Positions 1-10,000 of a DNA stretch of 64,000 nucleotides are shown here, one piece after another (the stretch's first letter is position 1; each line of letters begins with the position of its first letter). The position numbers and the translations under genes were made by a program. The stretch comes from Pseudomonas paralactis (GTDB taxonomy: Bacteria > Pseudomonadota > Gammaproteobacteria > Pseudomonadales > Pseudomonadaceae): positions 62,001 through 126,000 of the forward strand of contig NZ_JYLN01000010.1 in assembly GCF_001439735.1 (NCBI RefSeq), written 5' to 3'. Below the pieces are notes generated by a model that was not told the DNA's origin, did not search any database, and worked only from the letters and a program-made list of their open reading frames with translations.

Positions 1-577
1 GTTCAAGCAAAAACTGATTGCCGCATTCAATCGTGTGAAAGTGGGGTCTCCGCTGTCTGAAGAGTCGCGGGTCAGTTGCCTGGTCAACGCGCAACAAGGT
101 GAGCGTGTGTTGAGCTACATCACTATGGGCTTGGAGGAGGGCGCCGAGCTGCTCGCGGGGGGCGGTCGCGCAGTCGTATCAGGTAGTGAACACGGTTACT
201 TCATCCAGCCAACCTTGTTACTAACGCATAATGACATGAGCATCTGCCAGGAAGAGATTTTTGGCCCGGTACTCTCGCTGATCGTGTGGGATGATTATGA
301 AGCGATGATCGCCCAGGCCAATGACACCGAATACGGTTTGGCGTCCGGAATCTATACCAGCAACCTGCAGCACGCTATGGAAACCGCAGCAAGGTTGGAG
401 GCGGGATCGGTGTGGATCAATCGTTACTCGAACATTACCGATGGCACCGCCTTTGGCGGCTATAAAAATAGTGGTATTGGCCGAGAGTTCTGTCGGGAGA
501 CCCTGAATGCCTACACGCAGATCAAAACTGTGACGGTACAAGCAAGGTTGCCGAATGTATGGTTCGCCGAAAGATAA
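1..577 (+). CDS. Aldehyde dehydrogenase, C-terminal part (5' truncated by window edge)
   Basis: The reading frame is open from base 2 and is the C-terminal ~190 residues of an NAD(P)-dependent aldehyde dehydrogenase, which oxidises an aldehyde to its acid in the cytoplasm. Seen: the EEIFGPVLS motif, whose glutamate contacts the cofactor ribose, the late GLASGIYT and GSVWIN segments, and the family C-terminal FGGYKNSGIGRE motif. The catalytic Cys and general-base Glu lie upstream of the window. The similarity is closest to the betaine-aldehyde/gamma-aminobutyraldehyde type, but the substrate cannot be read from this fragment. The internal GTG at 35 is not a real start, because the frame continues upstream. 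A strong terminator follows at 690. Confidence 0.93.
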   Translation, partial: FKQKLIAAFNRVKVGSPLSEESRVSCLVNAQQGERVLSYITMGLEEGAELLAGGGRAVVSGSEHGYFIQPTLLLTHNDMSICQEEIFGPVLSLIVWDDYEAMIAQANDTEYGLASGIYTSNLQHAMETAARLEAGSVWINRYSNITDGTAFGGYKNSGIGREFCRETLNAYTQIKTVTVQARLPNVWFAER

Positions 578-689
578 AAACAGGCAATTCATTTGGGTAG
601 TTGATTTTTTTGCGCCCACCAACACCTTGCGCATGTTGAGTGCTTTAGAATCGATAAAAACATGCAAGGTTAAAATGTAGAAGTTTAGG

Positions 690-724
690 TTGGCGTTGCC
701 TCACAGAGGCACGCCAATTTTTTT
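690..724 (+). terminator. Intrinsic terminator after the aldehyde dehydrogenase gene
   Basis: A GC-rich hairpin has arms TTGGCG-T-TGCCTC and GAGGCA-CGCCAA with an ACA loop and a single bulged T. It is followed directly by seven T residues. It lies 113 bp after the stop codon and insulates the fimbrial island from the upstream gene. Confidence 0.88.
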
Positions 725-1088
725 GTCTCGGTGCGGTCGAGTTTCTTGTCCACTGATGATGTGACTCACTTCATGCCTGAATGTGAATCGTGTTAGAAAT
801 ATCAATAATCCCTCTCGGTGTGTGATTGATTTTCCGCTATCGGATTTCCCGTCCGAATATATTTCATCATATTTTATATGCTCTAATTCATCATGTTTTG
901 TTGGGGTTGATGTCGGCTGAGAAAAATTATCTATGCCTTGTAGGAATAGTCCTACATTGTCTGAGGATCTATCCTTGGTCTGTGTGGATCGCTGCGGTTG
1001 GCTGCTTCTGTGAGATGGGTAGAATTCGGGAACTCTTAAGCAGAGTGAACTTATCTATTTGTTTTTGCCAACCTAGAGGTACACAGTC
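725..1088 (+). promoter_or_regulatory. AT-rich upstream region of the fimbrial operon
   Basis: This stretch has no convincing gene; the ORF at 826-1110 has no family resemblance. It is AT-rich compared with the flanking DNA and contains the 18-bp palindrome at 939-956. A Shine-Dalgarno-like AGAGG precedes the pilin GTG at 1089. I could not choose a -35/-10 pair with confidence. Confidence 0.6.
939..956. promoter_or_regulatory. RcsAB-box-like palindrome, site 1 (pilin promoter)
   Basis: TGTAGGAATAGTCCTACA has arms TGTAGGA and TCCTACA around a 4-base spacer. The core TAGGAATAGTCCTA matches 12 of 14 positions of the RcsAB box TAAGAATATTCCTA, and the arms also recall the TTTCCTA heptads bound by BvgA. 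It lies about 130 bp upstream of the pilin start, where an activator could act. The same pattern recurs at 11760 and 29021. Binding by the regulator at 6447 is inferred. Confidence 0.62.
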
Positions 1089-1676
1089 GTGTCTATTCCA
1101 TTCAAACTAATTCTCGCGTCGTCCATCGTTGGGCTTTTCGCTACATCTGCAATGGCTGCTGACGGTACTATCAATTTTACCGGCGAAGTGACGGCGGCTT
1201 CTTGCGGTATCAGTGCCGGTGCCGGTACCGGTGTCACGGGTACCACCCAGAAAGTTATTGATGTAAAAATGGGTAAGGTGAGCATCGACTCGTTGAAAAA
1301 TAGCCAGGCCGGAATCGTTGCGGGCTCGGCGATCAATCTCAATCTTGATTGTGGCAATACCGCTGCTGGCTTGACCACAGTTAAGGTGAAATTTGACCCG
1401 AATTCGGGTAGCGGCGTAGATATTAAAAATAACAATTTGCTGAAAACTACGGGCACTGCTACTGGCGTGGGGATCGGTTTGTATGACGCCAGCAATACCC
1501 TGATTAATTTGGCCGGTAACGGTTCGTTTGACTCCCCTTTGATCAAGGCCGGTACCGATCCAGATATTAAATACTCCGCTAACTTGAACTTGCGTGCTTC
1601 TTATGTCGCCAACGGTGACGTAGTCGTGCCGGGTACGGCCAATGGCAACCTGCCGTTTACGCTGACCTACGAGTAA
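1089..1676 (+). CDS. Major fimbrial subunit (type 1/Cup pilin)
   Basis: A 195-residue pilin polymerised on the cell surface by donor-strand exchange through the chaperone-usher pathway. Seen: a Sec signal peptide ending SAMA|ADG, the paired cysteines of the pilin fold (AASCG near residue 38 and LDCG near residue 92), and the alternating C-terminal beta strand GNLPFTLTYE that binds the chaperone. The start is GTG at 1089, chosen because AGAGG lies about 9 bases upstream and it gives a standard signal peptide. It is the first gene of a pilin-chaperone-usher-adhesin operon; the hairpin at 1687 separates it from the chaperone gene. Upstream lies the palindrome at 939. The family is certain, the exact Cup class is not. 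Confidence 0.92.
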   Translation: MSIPFKLILASSIVGLFATSAMAADGTINFTGEVTAASCGISAGAGTGVTGTTQKVIDVKMGKVSIDSLKNSQAGIVAGSAINLNLDCGNTAAGLTTVKVKFDPNSGSGVDIKNNNLLKTTGTATGVGIGLYDASNTLINLAGNGSFDSPLIKAGTDPDIKYSANLNLRASYVANGDVVVPGTANGNLPFTLTYE

Positions 1677-1686
1677 GTCGTTTGTT

Positions 1687-1710
1687 GGAGAAGCACGTAA
1701 GTGCTTCTCC
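1687..1710 (+). other. Intercistronic RNA hairpin between pilin and chaperone genes
   Basis: A perfect 10-bp inverted repeat, GGAGAAGCAC and GTGCTTCTCC around a GTAA tetraloop, begins 10 bp after the pilin stop. No T-tract follows, so a full terminator is unlikely. In other chaperone-usher operons such a stem protects the pilin message from 3' decay, which makes far more pilin than assembly proteins. That role is inferred here. Confidence 0.6.
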
Positions 1711-1733
1711 AGCTTCTGCACAGGCAAAATATA

Positions 1734-2453
1734 ATGAAGCTGCTATCCAAATGTTTTTTGGCGGGATGTGTGTTGCTGTTCAGTGGTGTTTCAAGTGCGG
1801 GTATTACATTGGGTGGTACACGTGTTGTTTATCAGGAGAAGCTTAAAGAAACCTCAATCATGGTCAAGAATGATGGTGATAAAGACATCATGGTTCAGTC
1901 ATGGATAGAGCCAGCGGCCAATGTTTCGGAACAAGCTGTGCCTTTCGCTTTAACCCCTGCACTTAGTCGTCTCGGGGCCAGTAAACAACAAAGTTTGCGC
2001 ATTTTTTATGCGGGCAAAGGCTTGCCAGCGGATAAAGAGTCTGTGTTCTGGCTAAACGTACAAGAAATACCGCAAAAATCAGAATCGGATAATACGTTAC
2101 AGATCGCCATTCGCCAACGTATCAAGATTTTCTACCGTCCTACAGGCCTTATAGGTTCGGAGGAGGAGTCCGCCAAGCAACTGAAGTGGCAGCTGATTCA
2201 TGAGTCCGGAAAGGCGTGGCTTGTCGCAAGTAATACATCGCCATTTTATATCTCATTTGGAGAGGTTTATTTAAAGCAGTCAGGCAAGCGCTATACGGTT
2301 CAAGCAGAAATGATCAGCCCTGGCGCAACGTTAAAATTCCCGGTTGATTCGGGAGGCATATTGGCCTCCAAAGAGCGGTTTAGCGTTGAGTATAAAGCCA
2401 TTAACGATTATGGGGCACCAATAGCTTATGTGGGTGAAGGGGATGCTGGTTAA
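1734..2453 (+). CDS. Periplasmic fimbrial chaperone (PapD/FimC family)
   Basis: A 239-residue periplasmic chaperone that folds and caps pilins before delivery to the usher. Seen: signal peptide MKLLSKCFLAGCVLLFSGVSSA, then ITLGGTRVVY with the conserved arginine that anchors the pilin C terminus, the G1-strand region SVFWLNVQEIP, and IRQRIKIFYRP near the domain 1/2 junction, a family signature. The ATG at 1734 is preferred over an in-frame GTG at 1701, because 1701 lies inside the hairpin and would add 11 residues ahead of the signal peptide. It sits between the pilin and usher genes in the same direction. Confidence 0.95.
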   Translation: MKLLSKCFLAGCVLLFSGVSSAGITLGGTRVVYQEKLKETSIMVKNDGDKDIMVQSWIEPAANVSEQAVPFALTPALSRLGASKQQSLRIFYAGKGLPADKESVFWLNVQEIPQKSESDNTLQIAIRQRIKIFYRPTGLIGSEEESAKQLKWQLIHESGKAWLVASNTSPFYISFGEVYLKQSGKRYTVQAEMISPGATLKFPVDSGGILASKERFSVEYKAINDYGAPIAYVGEGDAG

Positions 2454-2519
2454 TCTTTCAGGTTTTTCTGTTCGGTTGCCGCTTAAGAGTAAACGTTGAT
2501 AGTTGTGAGGCATAATCTT

Positions 2520-5015
2520 ATGTGGGTGTTTCGATCAGGGAGTCGGCGCACGATGACGCTGCTCGGGAGTCTTGGGTCGACGGGGTTTTTTGCCCTCGGC
2601 GCCTCGGTTCCCTCGGTTGCGTCTGCGGTCGAATTCAATAGTGCATTTCTGAGTAAGCAGGGTGCGCCGGTTGAGTTGAAGTATTTCGAGCAGGGAAGTT
2701 CGGTTGCCCCTGGTCACTACAATGTCGATATTTATCTAAACCAGCAACTCATCCTGCGCCAGCGTATTGAGTTTGCTACCAATGGTAAAGACAATGAGGT
2801 CAAGCCGCTCATACCTCTCTCGGTGCTCAAGGCAGTGGGCGTCAACGTCGTTCGCCTGGAGCAGGAAAAGCTGATTGCCGCGAAGGCAGATGATAAAACA
2901 TTGATTGACGTAGAGTCGCTTGCGCCTGGTGCGGGTGTGGAGTTCGACGTCACGGCACTGGCTTTGCAGATCAGCATGCCTCAAGCGTATATCCAGCGCC
3001 AGTCTCGTGGGTATGTTGATCCGTCATTATGGGATGACGGTATTACTGCGTTCTACTCAAATTACCAGACCAATTTCAGCCGCAATATCAACCAGGGCTA
3101 CAATAGCGATTACCGCTATGTCGGTCTGCGCAACGGCTTGAATATTGGCGCATGGCGCCTGCGCAATGAGTCGTCGATTTCAGGTTCTACGGGGGTACGT
3201 GACAAATTCACCAGCAACCGTACTTATGTAGAGCGCGACATTCGCAGCCTTAAAGGTAAGCTCGCGGCGGGGGAGTTGTACAGCCAGGGTGAAATCTTTG
3301 ACAGCGTGAGATTCAAAGGCGCGCAGCTATCCTCGGAATTGGGCATGTTGACCGATGATGAGGTGGGCTTTGCTCCGGTGGTGCGAGGTATTGCGGAAAC
3401 GAATGCGACGGTTGAAATCAGCCAGAACAACTACGTCATCTATTCGGCCACTGTCCCTGCGGGCGCTTTCGAGATCAGCGATATCTACCCCAGTGGGTCC
3501 AACGGTGACCTGAGCATCAAGATCATTGAGGCTGATGGGCGCGAGCGCCAATACTCCCAGGCCTATTCTTATCTCCCGGTCATGACCCGTCGTGGAAACA
3601 CGCGCTACAGTCTGGCGGCTGGTGAGTATTCCAATGAAGGTCAAGCCGCGCCTAAGTTTACCCAGGGTACCTTGGTGTACGGGGTGACGGATAATTTCAC
3701 TGGCTACGGTGGCCTGATAGCGGCCCAGGCGTATAAGGCATTAAACTTGGGGGTGGGGGTTAACTCTCCGTGGGGTGGATTATCCTTTGACGTCACCAAC
3801 AGCAGTTCGCAAGAGCGTTCCGGGCGTAAAAACGTAGGTCAAAGTGCGCGATTCCTTTATTCCAAGACGCTTAGCCAGACCGATACCACCTTTACGATGG
3901 TCGGTTATCGCTACTCCACTGAGTCCTATCGCACCTTCAGTCAACATGTTGAAGAACAAGAGCACGTCGCTACACCTTATTATGGCCGACAGAAAAGTCG
4001 CTTTGATGTGAACGTCAACCAATCTCTGGACGGACGTGGCTCATTGTTTTTGAGCCTCGGCGAAACCAGTTATTGGAACAGGCAAGGCAGTACCCGGCGC
4101 TGGCAGTTCGGCTACAACGGTAACTATTCGGATATCAGCTACAGCTTTGCGGTCTCCCGTACCGAAGGGCAGGCTGGGAGTCAAGGTGCCGATAATCAGA
4201 TGACGGCATCGTTCAGCATTCCGTTTGGCGACACTCGCCGCTCGCAGCGCCTGTACACCAGCGTTACCACCTCAAACCAGGGTGAGTCTGCGATTCAGAC
4301 AGGATTGTCCGGTAACTTGAATGATGAAAACACTCTAAATTATTCAGCGCAAGGCAGCCACAGTAAAATCAGTGGCAGCTCTGCCAGTTTCGGTGTCAAC
4401 TGGGATACGCCGACTGCAAAAGTCAGCGGTAACTATGGGCAGGGACGTGATAACAAGCATTTGGATGTCGGCGCATCAGGTTCGGTTGTCGTTCACAGCG
4501 GTGGTGTCACGTTGGGGCAGCCCGTGGGTGAAACATTTGCCTTGGTCGAAATACCTGATACCAAAGGTATCGGTATTGATTCATCCAATGCGGTAAGAAC
4601 CGATAGCAAGGGTTATGCGGTTGTGCCTTATGCGCAGCCCTATCGTTATAACTGGATTAATTTGGATACCAGTACGATGGGCAGCAGTATCGAAGTGGCG
4701 GAAAGTTCGAAGAAAGTAGTGCCGACTCGCGGCGCAGTTGTTAAAACTCACTTTGAGGTCGAGTCAGGGCGTAGACTTCAATTTAACTTAACGGACGGCA
4801 AAGGTGCGCATTTACCATTTGGCGCGCAGGCATATGACGATGAAGGGAAGGTTCTTGGGTTGGTGGATAACGCTTCGAAACTACTTGTTTTTGGTTTAAA
4901 GGATGTGGGCACATTCAAAGTTAAATGGGGTAGTCTGGCGTGTGAAGTTAAATATGATCTGCCGCCGGTTAATAAAGAGTTGATGTACGAGCAGTACAGC
5001 GGTGTGTGTTTGTAG
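2520..5015 (+). CDS. Outer-membrane fimbrial usher (PapC/FimD family)
   Basis: An 831-residue outer-membrane pore that receives chaperone-pilin complexes and assembles and exports the fibre. Seen: a signal peptide ending VASA|VEFNS, the N-terminal chaperone-binding domain, a 24-strand barrel with plug (signature region around GAFEISDIYPSGSNGDL), and C-terminal plug-like domains ending in the Cys pair SLACEV and YSGVCL. The ATG at 2520 is chosen because GTGAGG lies 9 bases upstream; an in-frame TTG at 2496 lacks such a site. Length is normal for the family. It follows the chaperone gene by 66 bp. Confidence 0.95.
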   Translation: MWVFRSGSRRTMTLLGSLGSTGFFALGASVPSVASAVEFNSAFLSKQGAPVELKYFEQGSSVAPGHYNVDIYLNQQLILRQRIEFATNGKDNEVKPLIPLSVLKAVGVNVVRLEQEKLIAAKADDKTLIDVESLAPGAGVEFDVTALALQISMPQAYIQRQSRGYVDPSLWDDGITAFYSNYQTNFSRNINQGYNSDYRYVGLRNGLNIGAWRLRNESSISGSTGVRDKFTSNRTYVERDIRSLKGKLAAGELYSQGEIFDSVRFKGAQLSSELGMLTDDEVGFAPVVRGIAETNATVEISQNNYVIYSATVPAGAFEISDIYPSGSNGDLSIKIIEADGRERQYSQAYSYLPVMTRRGNTRYSLAAGEYSNEGQAAPKFTQGTLVYGVTDNFTGYGGLIAAQAYKALNLGVGVNSPWGGLSFDVTNSSSQERSGRKNVGQSARFLYSKTLSQTDTTFTMVGYRYSTESYRTFSQHVEEQEHVATPYYGRQKSRFDVNVNQSLDGRGSLFLSLGETSYWNRQGSTRRWQFGYNGNYSDISYSFAVSRTEGQAGSQGADNQMTASFSIPFGDTRRSQRLYTSVTTSNQGESAIQTGLSGNLNDENTLNYSAQGSHSKISGSSASFGVNWDTPTAKVSGNYGQGRDNKHLDVGASGSVVVHSGGVTLGQPVGETFALVEIPDTKGIGIDSSNAVRTDSKGYAVVPYAQPYRYNWINLDTSTMGSSIEVAESSKKVVPTRGAVVKTHFEVESGRRLQFNLTDGKGAHLPFGAQAYDDEGKVLGLVDNASKLLVFGLKDVGTFKVKWGSLACEVKYDLPPVNKELMYEQYSGVCL

Positions 5016-5315
5016 TTCGGCGAGATAAGCTGGTATTTTTATATGGAAAACATATGGGATAGAATATCAATGTTCTTTTGGTATTGGATTTAGGGAGGTA
5101 GGTGTCAATACGTATTGACAATGCGCCAAATGACGACTGGGCACTCGGCAAATTTAGGAGTGTCTACTTTATTCATAAGGCGTTAGATTGTAGTTCGGTC
5201 TGTTCATGCAGGGTTTAGTTAAGGCGCTTTTTGTAAGTAATATTTACAGTTTAAGCGATTTTTAGTGAAGGAGGCAGCGCGCAATTCGACGATTCATTAT
5301 GTTGGGATTAAATAA
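5016..5315 (+). promoter_or_regulatory. Usher-adhesin intergenic region with 18-bp palindrome
   Basis: Three hundred AT-rich bases carry no plausible gene. At 5103-5120 is TGTCAATACGTATTGACA, a perfect 18-bp palindrome that looks like a dimeric regulator operator. No T-run follows, so it is not a terminator. A weaker inverted repeat, TGTAAG-TAATA-TTTACA, lies at 5232-5248. The adhesin gene may therefore have its own control rather than depending only on readthrough. Confidence 0.5.
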
Positions 5316-6299
5316 ATGAAATTTCTCAAAGCTATTATTGTATTGCTGGCCGCATATGCTCCACTCGTAGTGGCGGCTGGGTGTGTGCAAGAGTCGGGAT
5401 TTAGCCTCGCTCCATGGATCCCAGCTATAGCCAATAACACGGGAGGCATGTTGTCGAAATCATGGCACACTGCAGAGCTTCAAGTTAGCTGCAATGGCAT
5501 GAGCGGTTCTTATCTCTTGAGAAATGAGATAACGCCAGCGGGCAACGATTCCGGCAAGACGCAGTTGTTCGAGGGCGTTTCTTACAAGCTATACACGACG
5601 AGCGAGCGTGATGTTTTTTATTTTGGCGGTGTGGCAGGGCCTGACGGAGTTCTTCGCCCGTTTGGTACATCATACTCCCACGCTATATACCCCCCCGTGA
5701 TTACCGAATTCAAGCTTCCTGCTACTGTGAGAATCAAGTTCTACTCCCCGTCAAAATCGATGACGCCTGGTGTGTACACAATTAATAGCGCTGGGTTAGT
5801 CAAAGGTAAGATTACCTCTGTGGGGTTCGTTGCCGAATCAGGCATGAATCTTTCGGCCTTCTCATTTATTGTGAATGGTCCTTCATGCACACTGGCAATT
5901 CCTGCTGAGTTAAAGCTGAAATCAGTAAATCTCTCGGCAATTCCTATGCCAGGGGATAGCAACGAGGCTGCCAGCTTTCAACTAGGGTTAACCTGTGCCG
6001 GTAGTACACCCGCTTATCAGGTCAGCTATTCGATGAGCGATGTTAACGATTCAGCCAACCAGTCCTCGACGCTCACATTAGCTGATGCGGCGAAAAAGGC
6101 CTCGGGTGTCTCATTACAGGTGGTCGATGGTATGACGCCCGTTAAGTTCGGTTCTACGTCGATACGCCTGTTCGGAAGCATGCCAAATGGCGGTGGCATG
6201 ATAAGCAAAGCCATGAACGTTCGCTATATACGAACCTCAACCGTGGCGCGCCCGGGTTCAGTGAGGGCAGGTGTGACAGTTACGTTGTCCTACAAATAA
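5316..6299 (+). CDS. Fimbrial adhesin / tip subunit
   Basis: A 327-residue exported two-domain fimbrial protein. Seen: signal peptide MKFLKAIIVLLAAYAPLVVA followed by AGCVQ, a variable N-terminal receptor-type domain, and a C-terminal pilin domain beginning at SCTLAIPAELKL with a second Cys (LTCAGS) and ending in an alternating strand (VTVTLSYK) suited to donor-strand exchange. The two-domain layout and its place after the usher fit a tip adhesin. A diverged paralogue lies at 29922, sharing a GM-[IL]-S-x-SWH motif and the C-terminal V-x-YxR segment. The receptor is unknown. Confidence 0.82.
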   Translation: MKFLKAIIVLLAAYAPLVVAAGCVQESGFSLAPWIPAIANNTGGMLSKSWHTAELQVSCNGMSGSYLLRNEITPAGNDSGKTQLFEGVSYKLYTTSERDVFYFGGVAGPDGVLRPFGTSYSHAIYPPVITEFKLPATVRIKFYSPSKSMTPGVYTINSAGLVKGKITSVGFVAESGMNLSAFSFIVNGPSCTLAIPAELKLKSVNLSAIPMPGDSNEAASFQLGLTCAGSTPAYQVSYSMSDVNDSANQSSTLTLADAAKKASGVSLQVVDGMTPVKFGSTSIRLFGSMPNGGGMISKAMNVRYIRTSTVARPGSVRAGVTVTLSYK

Positions 6300-6446
6300 T
6301 GCTTGTTCTTGGGTATACTTTATTTTTTCCCTAAATAGTTCAAGTTGAGCCAGAAGGCTTTCCTTGCGCTTGTGCGTATAATCCTTTGATTTGCTCTGCA
6401 TGCAAGGCATTATCTATGAATATATTACCTCAGGAATAACCAGACC

Positions 6447-7076
6447 ATGGGCAACATAGTCATCGTCGACGACCACCCCCTGATGCGCATGGCTGTGCGC
6501 GTGATGCTCGAGCAAGAAGGCCACTCGATTGTCGCCGAAGTCGACAACGGCGTGGACGCGGTGGAAATTATCCGAAAATTGCTTCCAGATCTGATCGTTC
6601 TTGACCTGAGTATTCCGAAAATGGATGGCCTCTCCGTCATCGCGCACTTGAAGGCTATCGGCATTTCCACCCGTGTGTTGATCCTCACCTCTGGTGACAC
6701 TCGCAACTTCGCCATGCGCTCGTTACAAGCCGGTGCGGCAGGTTTTGTCTGCAAAGATGACAATCTGGACGAACTGATAGGCGCGGTGAAGGCGGTGCTG
6801 TCGGGTTACAGCTATTTTCCGGCCAACACCATCCACCAGTTACGCGACAATACCCAGGCCGCCAGCGAGGAAAGCCAGCTGATTGCGCAACTGTCCGATC
6901 GTGAGATCACCGTGTTGAAACTGCTGGCGCGGGGTATGGGCAACCAGGCCATTGCCGATGAGTTGATGATCAACCACAAGACGGTGAGCACATACAAAAT
7001 CCGCCTGCAACGCAAGCTGAGTGTGGAAAACCTGATTGCCCTGGGCGAGTTGGCCAAGCGCAATGGCTTGGCGTAG
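6447..7076 (+). CDS. LuxR-type response regulator (BvgA/EvgA/RocA-like)
   Basis: A 209-residue DNA-binding response regulator. Seen: the receiver domain with acidic pocket DD at 8-9, phospho-acceptor D53 (VLDLSIP), T81/S82 and K103, then a LuxR/NarL helix-turn-helix at about 150-205 (LSDREITVLKLLARGM, HKTVSTYKIRLQRKL). The HTH is closest to BvgA and EvgA, and in P. aeruginosa to RocA1/RcsB regulators of cup fimbriae. AGGA precedes the ATG. The hybrid kinase gene is convergent, with stops about 10 bp apart, so the pair is linked but not co-transcribed. It is the best candidate to bind the palindromes at 939 and 11760. A frameshifted copy lies at 29245. Confidence 0.9.
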   Translation: MGNIVIVDDHPLMRMAVRVMLEQEGHSIVAEVDNGVDAVEIIRKLLPDLIVLDLSIPKMDGLSVIAHLKAIGISTRVLILTSGDTRNFAMRSLQAGAAGFVCKDDNLDELIGAVKAVLSGYSYFPANTIHQLRDNTQAASEESQLIAQLSDREITVLKLLARGMGNQAIADELMINHKTVSTYKIRLQRKLSVENLIALGELAKRNGLA

Positions 7077-7087
7077 TCGCTCACAGC

Positions 7088-10000
7088 CTAGGGCTCGAGC
7101 ATGTTTTGAATGCGCCGTAACTCCTTCTTCACCTGCCTGACCTGCGCCGGTACGTCCTCGGCGCCGGTTCGGCAGCCATGCTCCAGTTCCTTGCACAACC
7201 CAAGCAGATAGTCATTGCGCATTAATGCTGCGCTACCCCTCAAACGGTGAGCCAGCTCGGCAATGCCGGCGAGGTCCCGTGTCTCACTGAAGTCACGCAA
7301 CTGTTCGATATCCTGTTGATTGCTGCGCATCAATTCAGCTTGCAGTTGTTGAATGATTGCCGGGTTGCCACCGGTAATCGGCTGGAGCAGATTCATGTCG
7401 AATTCAGGCCCATGCAGCGTCGGTCTGGCGCCTTTATAGGCCGGCTTATCCGCTGGCTCCAGTGATGCCAGGCGCTGTTCGAGGATGGCCAGGCTGATGG
7501 GTTTGATCAGACAGTCGCCCATGCCAGCATTAAGACAGCGGTCCATTTCTTCCTGCTGGGCGTCGGCTGTCAGCCCCAGAATCGTCAATGCACTGGCGTT
7601 GCGTTGCTGTTCTTCCTTGCGGATCGCCAGTGTCAGTTCTACTCCGTCCATGACCGGCATGTGGTAATCCGTGATAAGCCAGTCAACCGGAAAGGCACGC
7701 CAGGCCTCCAACGCCTCCAGCCCATTGCTGGCTTCAATCACCTTGCAGCCCAGGTACTCCAGCTGCGCGCGCAGCATTTGACGGTTCAAGGTATTGTCGT
7801 CTGCGATCAGCACTCGCATGGCCCAGCTCGGAGTAGCCTCGGAGGACGCGGGCAATGGCAGTTCTTCTTCAGGCAGCGGTTCCAGAAGCTTGAGCTTGAG
7901 CGTTACATTGACCGTAGTGCCTTGCCCCGGCGTGCTGGTAAGTTCCAGGCGGCCACCCATCATCTCGCACAGCGACCGCGACACAACCAACCCGAGGCCG
8001 CTGCCGCCATGGACCGAGAGGTCCGACTGAGTCACTTGCGCAAAGGGGCGAAACAGCGTCTGCCGGTCTGCCTCACTGATGCCTATGCCGGTATCCTGAA
8101 CTTGCAGATGCATGTTGAGTGTCTGCCCGTTCAACACGCGGCATACCAAGCGGATGACGATACGGCCGCGCTCAGTGAACTTGATCGCATTGCTCACCAA
8201 ATTCGACAGTACTTGCTTGAAGCGCAGAGGGTCGATAGAGACGTCCAGGGTGGTACCGGCGTCGATTTCCAGAATCAGGTCCAGTTTCTTCTTTCTCGCC
8301 AGCCCTTCGAATACCCGCGCCACCATCTCCACCAGATTCTTGAGGTTGGCCCGGCGTGGTGAGAAGCTCAAGTGCCCGGATTCAATGCGTACGATATCCA
8401 GCGTATTGCCCAACAGCTCAAGCAGGTTCTTGGCGGCCGTGTAGGCCACGTCGATGTTCACCCGATCCAGTACGCCATGATCAGCGCGTTTGAGCGCTAA
8501 CTCTAATGTGCCAATCACCGCGCTCATGGGCGTGCGGATTTCGTGGCTCATGGTCGCAAGAAATTGGGTTTTGGCGCGGCTGGCCTCGTCAGCCTGGGTT
8601 TTAGCCTGCTGCAGTTGCTCAATCAGTTGATGATGTTGCGAGATGTCCTGCCAGCCGCAGATCACTCCGGCGATCGTGCCATTAGAGTCACGAAACGGCT
8701 GAATCCAATGCTCGATGAAGTGGGGTTGTCCCTCGATGGTGATCTGCAGTTGCTGTTCGATGGCGTTGCCATCCTCCATCGCTTGCAGATAACTCTGGTG
8801 AAGCGAGGGCGCAAGTTCGATATCACCGTGGTTCGTTTGCAACGCGGTTTTACCCAGCACCTCGGATTGGCAGAGCTTCATGACATGTTCATAGCTGCGG
8901 CTGCATGACAGCAGGCGTCCTTCGCGGTCGCGTACATATACCGGCACGGGCATGGCATGGTTCAAGGTTTGCAGAAACTCCAACTGATCATTAAGGGCTT
9001 TTTCAGCGGTGACTCGGCGCCGTATCTGACGGCGTAATTGCACGATTCGAATGATCGAAACCAGCAGCACCAGCAATGCGCAGCAAATGATCTGCAGGAT
9101 TACCAATTTGTAGTCACGCCAGTTCTGGCCACTCATGGCCGCATTGGCACGCCAGCGAATGGTGATTGCATTAAGCTCGTCAGGTGGGATGCTCAGCAGG
9201 GCTTTATCCATGATCGACTGCAGCTCGGTTTCGCCTCGGCGCATGGCGAAGTTGGCGGTGGCCGCCTGGCCGTCAACCACACCGGCCACGCGCAGTTCTT
9301 TTTCATAGAGGCGCGCGGTGTAGTAACGAGCCATGGACAAGGTCATCAACACAGCGTCGGCGTCGCCATTAACCACCATGCGCATGGCCTCCAGGTTGTT
9401 TGCCGGGGTGATCAACTTCACCGTGGGAAAGCCTTTGCGAATGCTGTCGATCAGCACATGCCCCTGGACAATGGCCAGGCGCTTGCCGGCCAAAGCATTG
9501 AGACTCGAACGCTCTCGGCCCGATTCAGCCGTCGGCGCGACCAGCGCAAACGAGCTGGTTGCGAATGGATGGCTGAAACGGATATGGTTCAAGCGCTCCG
9601 GGCTGGCCGTCAACACGGCTAAATCAGTATCGCCGTCACGTAAAGCGTCCTGAATGCCTTCAAAACTCGAGGCGCGTTGAATCTCGAACTTGAGCCCGGT
9701 GCGTTGGGTGATGATCTCGAACAAATCGGATATAACACCGTTGAAGCGGCCCTTGGCGTCAAAAAAAGCCGAGGGTGCCATGTCATCGTTGATCATGAAG
9801 CGCGCCACTGGGTGCTGGGCCAGCCAGCGTTTTTCCTGGGCGGTGAGGTGTACATTATCGTCCGGCATCACCGTGCCGCCACCGGTCCAGCGCTTGATCA
9901 GGTAGCTCATGCGCAGTTGGCCAAAGGTGGTCAGTGAAGCATTGAGAATGCGTAGCAGGCGTTGATCTTCCTGCTTGAGCAGAAACCCATAGCCGCCTGA

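Noticed and set aside
826..1110. A 94-residue frame upstream of the pilin gene
   Set aside because: It overlaps the pilin start, has no good ribosome site and no recognisable domain; the region looks regulatory.
5232..5248. TGTAAG-TAATA-TTTACA resembling a GacA box
   Set aside because: The spacer is one base short and the right arm lacks the C of CTTACA; such AT-rich repeats are common by chance here.
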